A stretch of DNA of 64,000 bases, taken from contig JAGUCH010000005.1 in the NCBI GenBank assembly GCA_019096065.1, positions 2,976,001 to 3,040,000 on the forward strand, given 5' to 3'. The notes beneath the pieces were generated by a model. It saw nothing but the letters and a program-made list of their open reading frames with translations, was not told where the DNA came from and did not search any database. The stretch comes from Paracyclopina nana. Its lineage: Eukaryota > Arthropoda > Copepoda > Cyclopoida > Cyclopettidae. The translations under genes and the position numbers were made by a program. Below, piece after piece: positions 44,206-58,707 of the stretch; within the stretch, counting starts at the first letter, position 1, and each line of letters opens with the position of its first letter.

Positions 44206-44995
44206 GTCAAAGTCCTTGTTCCTCATGTGCTCTCTAAATGCTTTGATCACAAAGATCTTAAAGATAGTAATCATCCTGGAACTTTGGGATCTATCAAATG
44301 GTGGTCAATACTTAGATCCTCGTCAAAGAACGGAATCAAAGAATTGTTAGTATTAGATCCTGATGGGCTTCACAATCTTGTATCCACTCTGATTGACTTT
44401 AAAATTAGGGTAGTTGCAAAGGCATATCTGTTCAAATCCGAGTCCGCAATAATCCGCTCCGTGAAAATCCCATATGTGAATTTCCTCTCAGAAAAATCCG
44501 CAATGCAAAAAGTTTTCTCAGCTAGTAAATTGTTTTAAACCTTTGGAAAATGCCTGCATTCTGATTTCTAACTTGAGCTTTCACTAAAAATAGCTTAGCA
44601 ATTTACTTTAGTTTAGCTTAGTTTTAAAAAGTTACCATTCTTGGTTACCAGCTACACTTAATTGGCTCAAAGGCAATTAATAAGGTGGTTCTTGTGGATT
44701 ATTGACTTGTGTTACTTTTAAAGGTATTTATTACTATGAAGTGTAACTATCAAAAAACCTTACAGAAAAAACTGGACAACTCTGTATCATCAAACTTTTA
44801 AGATAATTAGTTCATGATGTAAAAATAAAGTGGTTATAAATCTAAAATATCTCAAAGATAATTCAAAATATCAAGATGAATAAGAGAAAAAGTAACTATT
44901 CATAATGATTACTCCCCCTAAAAAATTGACTCTGACCCATTGAAATTTAAATTGATTTTGAGCTCAACTCCCACACGTCTCTTCTAAATTGTCGC

Positions 44996-45078
44996 TCGGA
45001 TTTTTTCGGAAGGGATTTTTACGGAAGGGATTTTTACCAAACGGATTTTTATGTTACGGATTTTTGCGGATGCGGAAT
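44996..45078. repeat. Short GGATTTTT-type tandem
   Basis: Six degenerate copies of a CGGATTTTT or AGGGATTTTTAC unit at irregular 10-17 bp spacing. Confidence 0.6.
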
Positions 45079-48000
45079 TGTACAGTACATTCGTTGCAAA
45101 CTCACTTCCAGTTCATATTTGATTAATTTCAATCATTCAGTGAGAGGGAAAAAAGTAGTCCAATAATATTTTCACCTTCAGGTATTTTCCATTAGCTGCA
45201 ACTTTGCTATGATATCTCCACTTAGTTGCATTGCTTGTACATGGACTAACCCCACAGCAAGTCAACAAGTATTTAACCATTATGGACAAATTCTACTTTT
45301 TAAGTAAGACAGAAAATACATTTAATAAACTTGCATTTTTGGTTCTTCAAATCAATTGAGGCAAAAAATATGTCCAAACATAAATAGAAAATTAATTTTT
45401 TTAAGCCAAATATTGTTTTTGAATATTTGTTTGAACAATCCTGCTGTAGGGTCTCATACTATCATTTCAAAAACGTGTAGCTCAGCTTTAGTTATTTTTT
45501 TCTGCCAATGTGAATAAAATTGAACCCCTCCAAAATCAAAAGATCTTAATTTTGTTAATTGGTAAAAAATCGCTAGCGCTAACTGGAAAGGAGATACAGC
45601 ATAGCAAAAATCAACAGGAAACCACGCTAAGACCTAAGTTTTAATACCTACATTCTGTTAACGTTTTACGACCTAACATCTAATCTAAAGGCGGAGTAAC
45701 TGGACGCAACTTTGTACCTGTGTTTTAAGATCTAATGGCGTTCGTTTTATAGTCCAATGGGGTCTATTTTAATACCTAAGGGATTTTTTGATGACAATTT
45801 GGATCTTTGGCTCTCATTTTAAGGTAAAAAACCTAAAACCCATCATGGGACTCTGTAGAAAATCGACCTAAGAAGGATTTAGGCCTTTTTTGCCTTGCTG
45901 TGGACTTTTTTGCTGGAAATTAACTTCCATGTCATGGAAAAGTAATCAGTCATTGCTTAGGTCCATAATGTGAGATGGTCAGGATCCAGCAAAACAATTA
46001 GGCCTGTCAAAGTTGAGCAGAGCCCATGTCAACAATCGTTTCAAGTGCAGGTGTCCCTCAGGATCATCTTGGTCCAAAAATAAATTGGATATCCAATAAA
46101 GCCTTTTTTCCCACATTTGACAGAGGAAATAAAATCAAATTAGGACAACAAAAATATTGTTAAATCATTTTTTGTTTCATTTCATAATTGTCCGGATCAA
46201 TCACCAAATATGTTTGCATCTTGAGCTTGGTAAAATCAATCATAAGATTCATCAAATTTTTATCAAACATAAAAAAATATCCTACTTTTAATGCTCAGCA
46301 TGTGATTGATTGTTTTTGTAACGAAGTTTTGATGTGAGGCTGTTTCTTAGCAGGATTTTGAAGCTTTTGAGTCCTAAATTTTCCGCAAACGAAACTTCCT
46401 GAATAGCGCAACCTCTCTCACTTCTCTTTCTCTTTCTTTGGGGCTTTCTTCCAAATTCAAATTAATGGGAAAATCTACCTCCAGTCTTATCATTCCATTA
46501 TCAGCTCAAGATATCCTCACATGAATTCCTAAAAAGAGGAATCTCGTAAAGCCTTAAATCCTCGATGGCATTAAGAGACTTTTGACGCCATGGAAATGCT
46601 GCAGTGAAATTCGGATGCACAGAACTTTATAATCTCCAACTTCTCCAGAATTTCGGCTCATTGAGAGCAGCCCTACTTTGACTGACGCATTGTGTTAGAT
46701 AAAATATGTTGTATCAAGCAGTCCCTTGGTATTGAACCAACAACAATAGCAGGCCGATGGCAGCAACTTTAGCAAGAGGATTGTCACCAACCACGTCTAC
46801 AATACTAGGAAGTGGAGTGAGTTATGTCTGTTCCGTGACAGTTTAACGGAATGAAAAATTCACACTACATACGATGCTGCAGTAGCGTCTTTTGATTTAT
46901 TGGCTCTGTTGTATGTCAAGTATTTGTGAAATACTAGGAAGAAAGGTGAATAACAATTGGCTTCATTTTGAAAATAGAAATTTCCCGAGAGCTCTAAAAA
47001 GTGATTTACAACAAACAATCAACGTAATTTAAATTTTACAAAATATTAGCGGACATGAAAATTTTCAACAAAGCACATGACTTAAAGGAGCTTTGAACAA
47101 GACATTATAATTCGAATTTGGAATGATGTTCAGCAATTATGTTAAGATGATTTCTATAATTTGAGCAATTCTTCCAAACTTCTCTTAGGATTTCTGATGT
47201 TGGTGGAACTAGCAGTAAATGTTGGTCTTCGTTATCACAAATTTTGATAGTACATAAACACGAAGTAAGTAGAAGTTTATGTTTTTTCTATGTTAGAAGA
47301 AGTAGAATGGGATGATCAATACGAACGAATTCTTCAGTGGCTCAAGTGCCAATTTGGGCAGGACTACACTTTTTCTCTCCCTTTTCACCGGCCTTTCCAT
47401 TTACAAGAGTTGACGTAGTAGTAGGATGTAAGTATCTGCAACATCAAGATGGTGAGTTAGTATGGATGAAGAGTAGCATGGTCTTTAGTAGTGCATTCGT
47501 AGCAGTTGCTTCAGTGGTTCACCACTACTAATACTAGAAGGCCTACCACTTCTAATGCAGTATTTCCAACCTTCAGATTATTATAAACATCAAGATTATG
47601 AAGATATTAATCTTGGGAAAAGGAGAAAGTTTGGCCTGATTTTCCAGGAAAAATGTATTTTGGCTCACTCCTGCTTGTAGGAAGACCTCGACAAGCTTTT
47701 TATGCCACAAGCTGAGGGCTACGACCAAGGCTTGCACATCTATTAAATTAGCACCAGATGTGGCAGTCTAGGGATTTCTTTCAAAAGAGTCCTCCTCTTT
47801 GGTCTAATAAGATGTTTTTCAGGCAAGCAATGAACTGATAGATACAGCCATACAGATAAAATAGAATAACAAAAAATCGGAAGCCTGGACAGCATTATTT
47901 CTTCGCGTTTGTGCGTAAGCAAGCAATTTTATGGCATTAGCTTTCACCGAAGCGTTTTTCTCCCCAGTTCTATATGCTGAGCTTGAGCTGTGCTATTACT

Positions 48001-51000
48001 TTCGCCTAGATGGTCTTTTGTCAAGGCTGTGAAGCTCCTCAAAAATTGCTGCAGTATGTGCTCGGAAAAAATAGAGTACATTGTACGCTACTACTATGCA
48101 GAACCAATCAGCCAATAAGGGCCCCGGGCCTGAAGAAATGAGGCCTTCCCATGAAATTTGTAAAATGCATAGAAGTTGCAAGCAATAATTTAACGATTTC
48201 CTTGCCCAGGCCTTCAACTTCAGGCAGAAAATGCAACGATGCACATTGAATATTGAAGCATAGGTTATGCTGCTTGTGAGGCCAATAATTAAGGTTTTTT
48301 GTTCAAACAATTGGCTTAGTTGGTGGATTACACCTGCTAATACAATATATTGGAAATATCGTCAAGCAAATATAAGCTTGTGGAAAGCACCTTTGTCTTC
48401 CTATAGATGTCAGGAAGTAATTTATAACTTTTCTACTATATAGAAATATTAGGTGCATCGCGTATTCCTATGAACGACGAGCCTTGATGAGAATCACTAA
48501 TAACGTGTTGGTTTCTTGACACAACCCACTTTCAATATCAAAATGAGAACAATACAATGGTGGCTTTGGCAGTAAAAATAATGGGCAAGTAGAAACAGGG
48601 GAGCAGTATAGTAGTATGCAATACAGAAAAGACGGCTGCCAGAAAAAGCTTAATGGAATAAAAAGAAATTCTCCAAACAAAGGCTTCCAAATTGAATAGA
48701 CTCGAGCACTAATAATACCAGAGGAAAACGAGTTTTACCCTTTTTTAGAGCTAGAAAACAGTGGTTGCCAAGCACTTGAGTAGCTTGAACTAGATACGGC
48801 TCCCAACTTGGTTCCCAAGTGAATTTTTGAATAACGCTATGTGAAGTCACAAAATGCTAAAATGTTTTATCACTTTTTTGTGCATTTGAGCAATACCTTA
48901 TTTTTACAGGGTGCTGCTTAGGCTTTTAAATACCAAATTGAAATTCTTGAATAGTTTATTAAATACATGCTATTTGATACCAAGCATTGAGTGCAGTTTT
49001 GGCTACATCTATATATTGAGACGATGAAGCATTTTCATGCAAGAAAAGCTTATGGGGCATTTGAAAAGCTTACACTTATCATATTTAAAGCAAACATTAT
49101 GTGTGTGTGTGTCACAGCGGTGTCACATGGTGAAGCTTCATCTTTTGTATCATTTTCTGTCAGCAGGAGATTATGGTATCAAATAAAGATATGCTGCATT
49201 TCCTATTGTGAGATCTTTCCAAAGCACAAAAGTAAGACGTTCTCCTCTTAGTGCTCACAGTTGGGATTTAGCCCCGCTGCCTCAAAATGAACAATATTAA
49301 GTATGTACTATTGTGCATCAATACAGAACCAAAGCCCATTATTTTAAGCAAGGCAAGGGTTAATGTAATATTGCTATCTCTATCGTTAATATGCGTCCCT
49401 GGGCTCTAGTCATTGATGCATCAAATGAATCATGCATAGGGAAAATAAGAAGATAAGAAAGCAGAAGCCATTTTATTTGCTTCTTTTTAACTTGTTGAAA
49501 GGCCTTTGCTTGTCTCTCAAACGCTTCCATGAGCTTTGGGTTATATATCATGGTGAAAAGCTTTTCTAGCATCGATTTCCGAGATAAAGAGGCAAAAACA
49601 CTTAGCATACGAACAAAAGTGGGCATTCAGCTTCCTTCAGGACCTAAAAGACAAATGAGGGTTGTGTGTGACCTTTGGCTACTACAAAAACCAGTGAAAA
49701 AGTTATATTCCTAAGCGGATGGTCGATATTGCCAACACCTGCAAAACTTGCTCTCACAATTTGTATCGACTTTTAGAGGAGACCTGAAAAATATCTGCAA
49801 AAAAAGGAGCTTGTGTGTTGGCCTCAATTTTTGATGGTAGAGGCGCAAAAGAATTTAATGAGGCAAAGATAAACGATGCCTTACAAAAAGAGAGATATGA
49901 AGAGAGAGATCAAAACACATAATCGCTTGGAATTGTGATTAATTAAGAAGCTTCGAATTAAGCGCAAACAACTTTCAATTGCCTAATCGAGTCCATCAAT
50001 CTTGGGAGCAATATTTGTAACAAAGGGTTTGCAAGTGGCTCGGTGTTCAGTCAAATATGACCTTGATGTGCGGATAGAGCTTGCTTTTGCACAACACGTG
50101 AGGCCCAATACTTGACTAAAATGATAAATAATACTTGAGCATAAATTGCACGCAACGTGACCAAAATGGCTCATGGTGTGCAAGTAATTATCGAGATCGA
50201 TAATGGAGCTGTCTTCCTAATAGAGACACAGACGAAAGGCCTCTTTATGCTATAGTATATAGCAAAGCCCTTAGGTTTGTCAAAATGTATAGTTCATGAG
50301 AGAATGGCTCTTGGCCTTCGAGACACGGAAGCCTTTACAGCTAAAACTTCCTTTAACAAGAGAGGTCTTTTGTACCAGAACTCCTCGCGTTCATTAATAC
50401 CGTATTCCCTCTGTTTTCCATATAGGGATTTTGGCCTTTCTTCCTCTGTAATTACAAAAGCATCGGAGTGGGGGCCAAAACAAAGGCTGGACCAAAACAA
50501 GATTAAGTCTTTCTTCATCCAAGTAGCTATGTGAACAGCACTTTTTCTTTTTTCTATGTGGTCCAGAAGGTTTTGCAGGAAGTTTTCTCTGTCAGTTTTT
50601 TTCAAAGTGAAAAAATCGACACCTTCAAAGAGCACTTCAATCTTGTGAAGTAACTATAGTACATTCTCATCTTCAATTTTAGACGAAGGGGGAGGATGAA
50701 GAAAAAGTGCACCTTTTTAAGTGATGTTTCATGGAGGCACGTTTTTCAGCCGAGAGAAAGCTGTTAAAACCAAAAAGATCACCGACAGCTAACAGCATTT
50801 TTCCTCGCTAAAATCTATACAGCTAATAAACTGAAAATGCACAGCAGCTCCGAAACGTGTTTCAGCTAAGCCTTGCAAAATGAAGCCATAAAGTGGCATA
50901 TTGTGGCAACTGCGAGTTCTGCTGCCTCACAAAATTACCTTTTTGTGCCACCAACTCGTAAAATGCGCTAACTGAACGGAAGTATGTAATTTTTAGGGCC

Positions 51001-51736
51001 TCAGAGTTACTTGCACAGGCCAGTTATTCAAAGCAAAAACTGCTGCAGTGAACCCACTGGGCCAATTCCCAAATTGAGCTTTAGCCTCGATCTCATGTTT
51101 GAGCCTACTTAAAATTCCTCCAATGGAGTTAGGAACTAAGAACGCTTGGTAAAAGCCCCGAAAAGGCCAGTACTTTAATCCTTACCGTATTTTACTTGAG
51201 CATAACCACGACACAAAAACTTAGCCTCAATTTTCAGTACAGCGGCAGCTGCGCAGAGGAATTCATTCCAGCTCGTTAGACCTTGGCCTGGTTCTCAAAG
51301 AGAATTCAAACGTTGTATTACGATGGTCCTCCAACTTTTTAATATGTCTCAAAGACAAGGGAGAAAGCAGCTCTCCAACGAACAACGTCCTTCCTAATAA
51401 TAAAAGATTGGCAAAGACTTTTTGTCCTCGTGTCTGTATCAAGTAGAGCAAACTTTTTTTCTCTTCCGAGCACAATAACTTGCGCTTCATCAAGCAAACG
51501 AAATACTTGAGCAAAAAATCTGCACGCCAGTCCATTTATCTACGTTTTCGTTTCCTCTACCCATCCACAACTTTTGGCCTTGGCCGAGATCCTCTTACGC
51601 AAAACGGTACGATAGAAAAATGCACAGAACGTCAAAAGCGGCTTAACTAGCCTGCCTTATCACGAAAAAATGCGCATGATACGTACCATAAAAGGAAGCA
51701 GCAATTCTTGATTAAGTCTTTCATGGCAGAAATGTA
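45079..51736. other. Long intergenic DNA
   Basis: About 6.7 kb with no exon, RNA gene or transposon protein that I can support. A weak internal repetition (TTTTAATACCTA and related phrases) occurs at about 45635-45780. Open frames such as 47337-47531, 47996-48310 and 50294-50635 have no domain and no splice support. Confidence 0.45.
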
Positions 51737-54700
51737 TCAAAGACACGTTTCAGTTTCAAAGAGCCGCGAGAAAGCCGAACCAATTTGATCAATCAAGTCT
51801 GTAGTCGTCGTGGCTCGTCCATGCTGAGCAAACGCTTGGGCAGCACAGGCCCGTGCCAATCGGGCCGCAGCCCATCCTGCAATCACGCCTGCTCCTGGAT
51901 CTCCTGGGCATTCTGGGTGCCGCGTAGCCCAAAATAAAAAGACTGACAAGGACCCCGAAAGCAAATCACCTTGGCCTCCACATCTGCAAGATGACAGAAT
52001 CTTCCGATATTATTGACAATAATTCCCAGGAGTGCACGCGCGCGCACTCCAAAAATATGGTCATAATTGATAACATTGACTTCTCCATGGAGGCTCACAA
52101 ACTGGCTTTTTACTCCTATAGGCATGTTTGCGTTAAAATTATCATTTATCGGATCTTCCAATGGTGCTCGACTTGCATGCTTTTTAATAAGCTTTTTCCA
52201 TTTTGCTACGGTGCATTTTGGAAGATATTCTTTTTAGGCAGGTTAGGTCAAACTTTATAAGCCTAATAGATGGAAACGACCATCCTTCCTCTCCAGTTAT
52301 AGTTTCTTAATCATGGTTGGAAAACTTTGCAGACAAAAGGACATCTGACCTAGCTTTGCGACCACTGCTGTATTATATCCTTTAAAAAGAATTGGGGGAA
52401 ATGGCAGACATTGAAGCTTTTTTCATTTGATGTAGCTAGCTAAAAGCCGTGAAGATCTAGATTAGCTGCAGAAAATAGTTTTAGGTAGGCGCAGCCAGGG
52501 CCAATCTAGATAAGTGGAGATGACAAACGGCCAAAGTGATTCAATTTGGCTCGATAGTTTTCTAGTTGATGGTTAAATCACATTAATAACACTTACTAGA
52601 TCGATTCTTCGAACTTCACTGAGCCCTAAGAGGCCATAAATTTCGATCAGGCATTTCTCGTCGCTTTAGTGCTTTCTATTCAAGCTGCGTTTTACTGAAA
52701 CTAACAAGAAGAACTCGGGTTGAGGCCAATTTTCAGCATGACGATCGCTTTTGAAACCAGATCCATCATGATCATTCTTCACAAAATATGCGCTCAAAAT
52801 TGCTTTTTCCCTCAATTCTGACGTATACTTTCAGAGTCTATTTGAAATGCATCAGACTGACAAAGCATAAAGAATTATGCTCTTCTTTTCTCAAAATATT
52901 GTTGCACAGTCACAAAATTATGCCATCTCGTGAAAAAAGCTAATCCAGAGCTAGATGTATGTTCTGTTTACTGCGAAAAGTTCCTTTTCCTACAGAACTG
53001 CATCAGCAAAATGTCCTCACGTTGCGGCTAGGGCAGTTCAAGAGGAAAAAATGAGACAGGGCAAAAAAGGCATGTCACTTGTCAGCAGATAAGGCTGTAG
53101 CCAAAATGGAGGAAAAGAGGCGACTCTGGCGAAAATTAAGAGCATGAACAATTCTGGAAATTTCACAGCTTTCTAATTGCCAGAGGAGCAAGGAGGAGGC
53201 AATAAAGAAAAAATGGCCGTCTGCAAGCAGGGCTAACGAAGCGCCTCTGGCCAAATCGTCTTAGCACAAATCATAATTCTTGTAAGAGCTCTCATAACTG
53301 CGCCACTGCCTTCATTAAATTCTAATGCTTTTATATTTACTAACGTAGCTGTTTCAATTTTTGCACAACATGGAGTGGCTCGCTTTCCACTTATTGTTTT
53401 GTGGTGCATCCCGTGCAACTTAAGGCACGAGCAGAGCATCCATTCAAAGAAGTATTTCATTTCCGAGCCTCGGAAAAACGGACTATTGTACAGCAAAAAG
53501 AAGTTTATCAAAGCAGCAACAGCCAAAAATTGCCTCAAGTTTACTACGTGTGGCTGAAATGAAAAACTGATGAATAATATCGGCCCCAATGTCAAACATT
53601 TGAGGCTTGCTTAAAAACGCGTGGTATCAGCTTGAGCTAACTTTTGCATAGAGACACGCTATATCCCAACTGAAAGCCTTTAATTTTATAAAAAGCCAGT
53701 AAAATTCGTCTGACTAACTTTGCCAAATGTTCGGCGGCTAAATCATGAGAAAACTTAGCTTGGAACCTAATACAACAATTTAATGACAAAAGTATAAAAC
53801 TTAATTGCAAGTTTGTTGCACACAATGTAGTATATCTAAATTAGAAAAGTTCTATAGGATTCAAAGCTGTCTCATATCAAACAGTAAACTTGTTAAGTTC
53901 TAAGTTGTAAACAAATCGTGAAAGCCCAGAGCTATCAGTCAAAACAAATAGTAGGCAATTCAGAATACAAGCTAAATCTGGGACAGAAAAAAGAGTTGTT
54001 TCAATTATCTTCTTCTTTCAAGTAATCAGATAATTCAATTAATCCCTCTTCCGTCGTTGGCCAAGAACTTTTAGAGAAAAAAACCAGAGCCTTCTACTTA
54101 CAAACGATAAGCTTTCATGTTGTAACTTTCTAGCTAGATAGGTTCAACTTTCACGACCATATTTTGACGGATGAATACCTTTGGCCTAACCATTTTTTAA
54201 ATGATGGAAACTTTCCATCAGCTTTCAGGCAAAAACTAAGATGAGGCCACTTTTCGTCAGGGCTAAAGTGTACCTATTCAGGATATAGAATCCATAAAGC
54301 CCAAATCGTTTTTCGAGGTCGTGAATAACGACGTACGCTACGTTAGCATGACATATGTGACTTAGAGAGGGGGAAATCTGGCTTTGCCTTCATTTTGTCG
54401 AGAGAGACTAAGAAAAAGGATCAACGCGAAGCATGCAAGGGACATTTTTTTCTATAAGAATCATTGATTTTATCCTAAGAGTCCTACGAATTTCCCGTAC
54501 AGAGGAAGAGCAGAATAGGGCTTCATGGTGAGATCTTGTGGTAAAGTGCATCGTATAATCCATCAGAATTGGTTGTGAGCTCAAGGGTCCCAATGTTAAG
54601 TCCCAGAAGCGAATTTGCACAAAATGATCAAATATTGATATTCCTCGAGTCTTAGCATGCGTTTGCAAACGAAATCCAATAGGTGCTTTTTCACATATAA

Positions 54701-57620
54701 GCAAGAAAGTGATTTATTAGGAATGAAAGTTTCCTGGACCTTCACATAAGAATACATTAGGAGTCTTTGTGCAAGGCACTGCAAGGCTTTACGGTCAATA
54801 AACGCTACAATTTGAGAGATTTCCCCTTTTACGGCCTCCTCGAACAGAGACCCTTTAATAGCTCTGCAATACTATTGCACTATATTATTATATCGTATAC
54901 TGAACTAGACACGCTGAAAGCCGCAATGGCCCGATTGATTTCGAATTTTAGGGAATTTCTTTTGCTCAACGGTCTGAATCCGACCGATACACTATCGTTC
55001 AGAGCAATCACGTCAGCAGTACAGAAAGTTTTTTTACGTGGAAACTTGGCTATGCAGTTTCTAAAACTTTTCGAATTGAGTCAAAAAAAGCGAAAAAAGA
55101 CTGGCACAAATTTCCACCACACAACTTCACAGTCTAATTGCGAGTGAAAAATGGGGCTTCGCGTATACGGTCGGCTTTAGCTCGGATTATAGGCTATCTA
55201 TTACCAACAAAGTAATTTGGTTTAATGCGCCACATGCATATTTGATGCATGAAAATGAACGCATCGCGGACAGATTAATGCAAAATGGCACAAAAGGCTT
55301 TCCTCAAAATTTCTTCAAGTTTTTTTCCCCTTTAAATATTTTTTTTTCGTGCTACAAGTTGTTACCTTCTAGGACAGCCGTCATCGGTGCACTTTTCGAA
55401 GAATTTTCCATTGGAAATGACGTCGGTACTGCCTTTATGAACAATGGTTACGCCTCCAAGGGCGAGGCTGACCTCGGATACCGATTGTGGGTCCGGATGC
55501 ACAGCGGGGGGAACGTCACCCCTCTTAAGCACAGAGTGGAGCAGTCTGGAAAACTCCATGGCGTTGGGGGTGAGAACAGCCTTTTTGTAACCGCGAATCA
55601 CGTTGGGGTTGTTGGTCAAGTGCCAAAGGCCATCAGCATCAATAACAATGGGGATATTGTTGGCCTTACACTTGTCGATCACAATAGAAATCCGGCCCAA
55701 CATGGACTGATTCCGGCCGAGTCCGGGGCCTGAAAAAAGAACCAAGATTGGCAAATATTATCAACTTTTTCTTGGCACACACGTAGACCTGAAAGAAACC
55801 TCGTGATCCGAACCATAAGAAGCTTGACTATGAAAAACCTACAAATTTTACAAGAATAGTAAATACATATCTTGTTATTACTAAAAAGAGCAATGCAAAC
55901 AGAATGACGACAATGTCTCTCACGTGCACGTTTGTGATTTTCGTCGTGGCCTCAAAAAAGTAAGGAAAAGTGACAGGTATTCGGGGGAACTTAGGTAAAG
56001 CCGCCTCGAAGGCTCTATCAACAATAAAGAAAAAAATTGGCCAAGAAAGACAGTATTGCCCAATTATTTTCCATTATCAGAAAGGAAGAGGCCGGACATT
56101 TGACATTGATTACCTAGGACGACGCAATGGAAGCGTGGGAGCCACTGATCAATCTCTTCCAAAACATATTCAGTGTCGAGGACGGGATGGACAATGAGCT
56201 CGGCGGAGTAAGACTTGATCACCTGACCGGCCTCGCGTTCGCAAAACACGTGGACTAGATCTGCTCCGGTCTTCAAGGCTGAAATGGCGGAGAAGTAGGG
56301 GGCACCAGTGTACAAGTTGCAGCCTCCGAAAATACAAATTCGGCCGCACTGGCCTTTGTGCATGTTGTTGGTTAACTTGGGCACAATGGCACGAACTTTC
56401 TGCTGAATAATTTGGTTGCGGGTCTGTAGAGCCGAGGCTGAAGTCCCGAACGATTTGTGGGAAGGCTTTGGACTGTTCCAGGGGCTGCAGTTGCCACTCC
56501 CTCCACCGCCATCGTGGTTGGCCTTGGAGGACAATTTTGGCGAGTGGTTTGCGCCTGAAGGCAATCAAAATATCATTAGCTTGTGATGATCTGAAGCCGG
56601 AGAAAAATGGTCGCTTGTCAGTGTCAGCTTTGCCTAACGCTCTATCTTTTTTTAGAGCTTTCCACAACTAGTATGACATTACAGTCAAAAAGGTTGCCAC
56701 TTAGGCTTTTAAACCATGAAGCGAAAAGTGGTCCAAGAGCGAAATTTACTTTGTCAGTTGAAGCATTCAAGATCGACTGAAGGTCGTATATTGCATTAGT
56801 GGCTTCAGAGGCTCTGCGTTGGATTAGGCTTTTGGCCGGTAGCCATTCCGTGTCCGGAAGTTTGGTGACCAAAAGTTTTCTGTCCTTCATTTCCACGAAA
56901 TGTGATTTCGCACAAGCCCGTTGATAGCTATACTTAAATATGCCATAAATTGCCTGTTATGTATCTTTAAGCCCCAATTGTGCGTTGCTTACAATTTGGC
57001 TATGTGGTGCCATAAATACAACATATGAAACCCACTAGTGGCAGTTGTAAATGTCAAGCTACAAATACTAGAGAGAAACAAGATATTGGAAGCGGACATT
57101 TTTTGATTTTTTTCGTAGGTAAAAGCTAATTGCGGCTAACAGAAAAATTATGCTATATGCTAACAATTGCAAGAGGAGCCCTTCATTTGGACTAGAATTT
57201 TGCTACCCTTGGAAGTGGCAAAACATTTGCGAGATGACAGAGCACATTCTTTGTGACGCTGCAAATTTTTCCTCCTCGTAGCAAACAAGAAGTCCCATTA
57301 GAGAGCAAAATTAGGATTGGTCTTGCACTAATTGACGTTTGCCAAGTCAACAGCTAACAGTAGAAAATATTAAGGTCAAATGGCCGCGAAGCTATTAGGC
57401 TTCATGCGTTGAGACACGCACACATTTGCATAGGCAACCCCAAAAGGCAACCCTCAACATATTCCCAAGGGGAAAGTCATTGGGGGAAACCAACCAAGAA
57501 AACCTAGATTGCTTCAAAAAGAGTCATGCAGGTCTGTCTATTTTTGAGCTAGCTCGAGGCGCATCAGCTGATGAGAGCTATAAGCCGAATAGTACCTGAA
57601 TTATTGTTGCTCGAGGCCAT
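51737..57620 (-). CDS. NAXD: ATP-dependent NAD(P)HX dehydratase
   Basis: Four exons on the minus strand: 57620-57596, 56554-56114, 55729-55366 and 51983-51737; 1077 nt, 358 residues, with all splice phases consistent and GT-AG borders. The enzyme repairs hydrated NADH and NADPH using ATP (ribokinase-like fold). Visible family segments: GRICIFGGC with the TGAPYFSA loop, HCVVLGPGLGR across the exon 2-3 junction, [27 protein letters not shown], and [19 protein letters not shown], where GxGD is the catalytic motif near the active site. [15 protein letters not shown] is the usual C-terminal signature. Intron 3 is 3.4 kb. The frame is open upstream of the chosen ATG: in-frame ATGs at 57686 and 57779 would add 22 or 53 residues. 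Confidence 0.95.
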
Positions 57621-58707
57621 GGCAGAGGCCGAGGCCCACTTGGTGACCTTTGTCGGTAGCCCCACCACAGCCGGACGGAGTAGCATGCAGTCCGTCAAGG
57701 GCGTCGTCGTCAAGATCTTGCCTCCGTTTGAAAGCCCATTTCGAAATTCAACAACTTTGTTTACATTCGATTTCGCCACTTTGTTAACGCGCCCCCTTTT
57801 GGCGGAAAAAAGAAATAGCCTTCGTTATGCGAACTATAAATGTAAGTCCACTTGATTTTTTGGTTGTGACACTTCCACCATCAAACTCACGACTACCAGA
57901 ACAGCCCAGCAGACGATCGAGTAGTTGTTGTTTTCCGCGGCGGAGGCCGCTCGCGGCCTCGGCCTCCACGACTGCTGCTGTGGAGTTTCCTCGAGCTGCT
58001 GTGTACTACTAGAAAATCGTGAGCGCTCGCGAGAGCTTCAAGACTGCGACGACTGTCTTGTGAATAACGCGACTGGAAAGCCCTCTCTTCTCATACTTTG
58101 ATTTTCAAAAACAGACGGATATCTAAACGTTTTCAGAAGTAACCTGTTCGGAGCAGGCCGAGTCTCAAAAACTGTTTTAATGATGTAGACTTAACACTGT
58201 TAATGACATAAAATGGACTAGAAGCATCATTGAGTGTGACAAACGCTCGTTGTGCGAAACGACATGTTTTTGAGCAGCTATAGTTGCTTTTTCCTCTTTG
58301 TGAGCACAACTCGAAGTTGATGGTAGAGGGAAAGGACGAGTAACGAGTGAGTAACGAGCTTTCGAGCTGTGTTTATACGTGCTTATTATATTTTCAAGAT
58401 CTTCAAAAATAGCATATGACATTGACGCGTGCAAAATATCGATGCACAGAGTTTTGCGAACCTTTTCGCAGTTGCATGTATAAATAATAGTTGTAAACAT
58501 TGCTGCTTCATCGTGAGAATTTCGGTCCGAGGTCACACACTTGCGCAATAACAGTACTTTCCTCCCTGGCATCCCATCATCAATGTGGGGTCAGTGCCTA
58601 TGAAAAAAGCTGCCATTTCTTGATTATAATAATTGGATGGTTTGTCCTCTGTATGTATGAATCTTGATCACATGATGTAGAGTAAGAAGTAGAAAAAAAT
58701 CACTGTA
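57621..58707. other. NAXD upstream region
   Basis: The region contains the possible NAXD N-terminal extension (57621-57779), a GC-rich, CpG-containing stretch at about 57930-58060 that is a plausible promoter, and then AT-rich DNA to the 3' end of the SMAD gene. The minus-strand ORF 58177-58572 has no domain or splice support. Confidence 0.5.

Noticed and set aside
44110..44538. 142-residue ORF in and beyond the fold-back arm
   Set aside because: It starts in a repeat arm, has no transposase or other motif, and the other arm is not open in the matching frame.
50294..50635. 113-residue minus-strand ORF downstream of NAXD
   Set aside because: No domain, no splice sites at its ends and an overlapping plus-strand ORF of similar length.
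56642..56896. 84-residue minus-strand ORF inside NAXD intron 1, considered as an alternative first exon
   Set aside because: It could end at a GTAAAT donor, but that gives phase 0 while NAXD exon 2 needs phase 1. No homology recognised.
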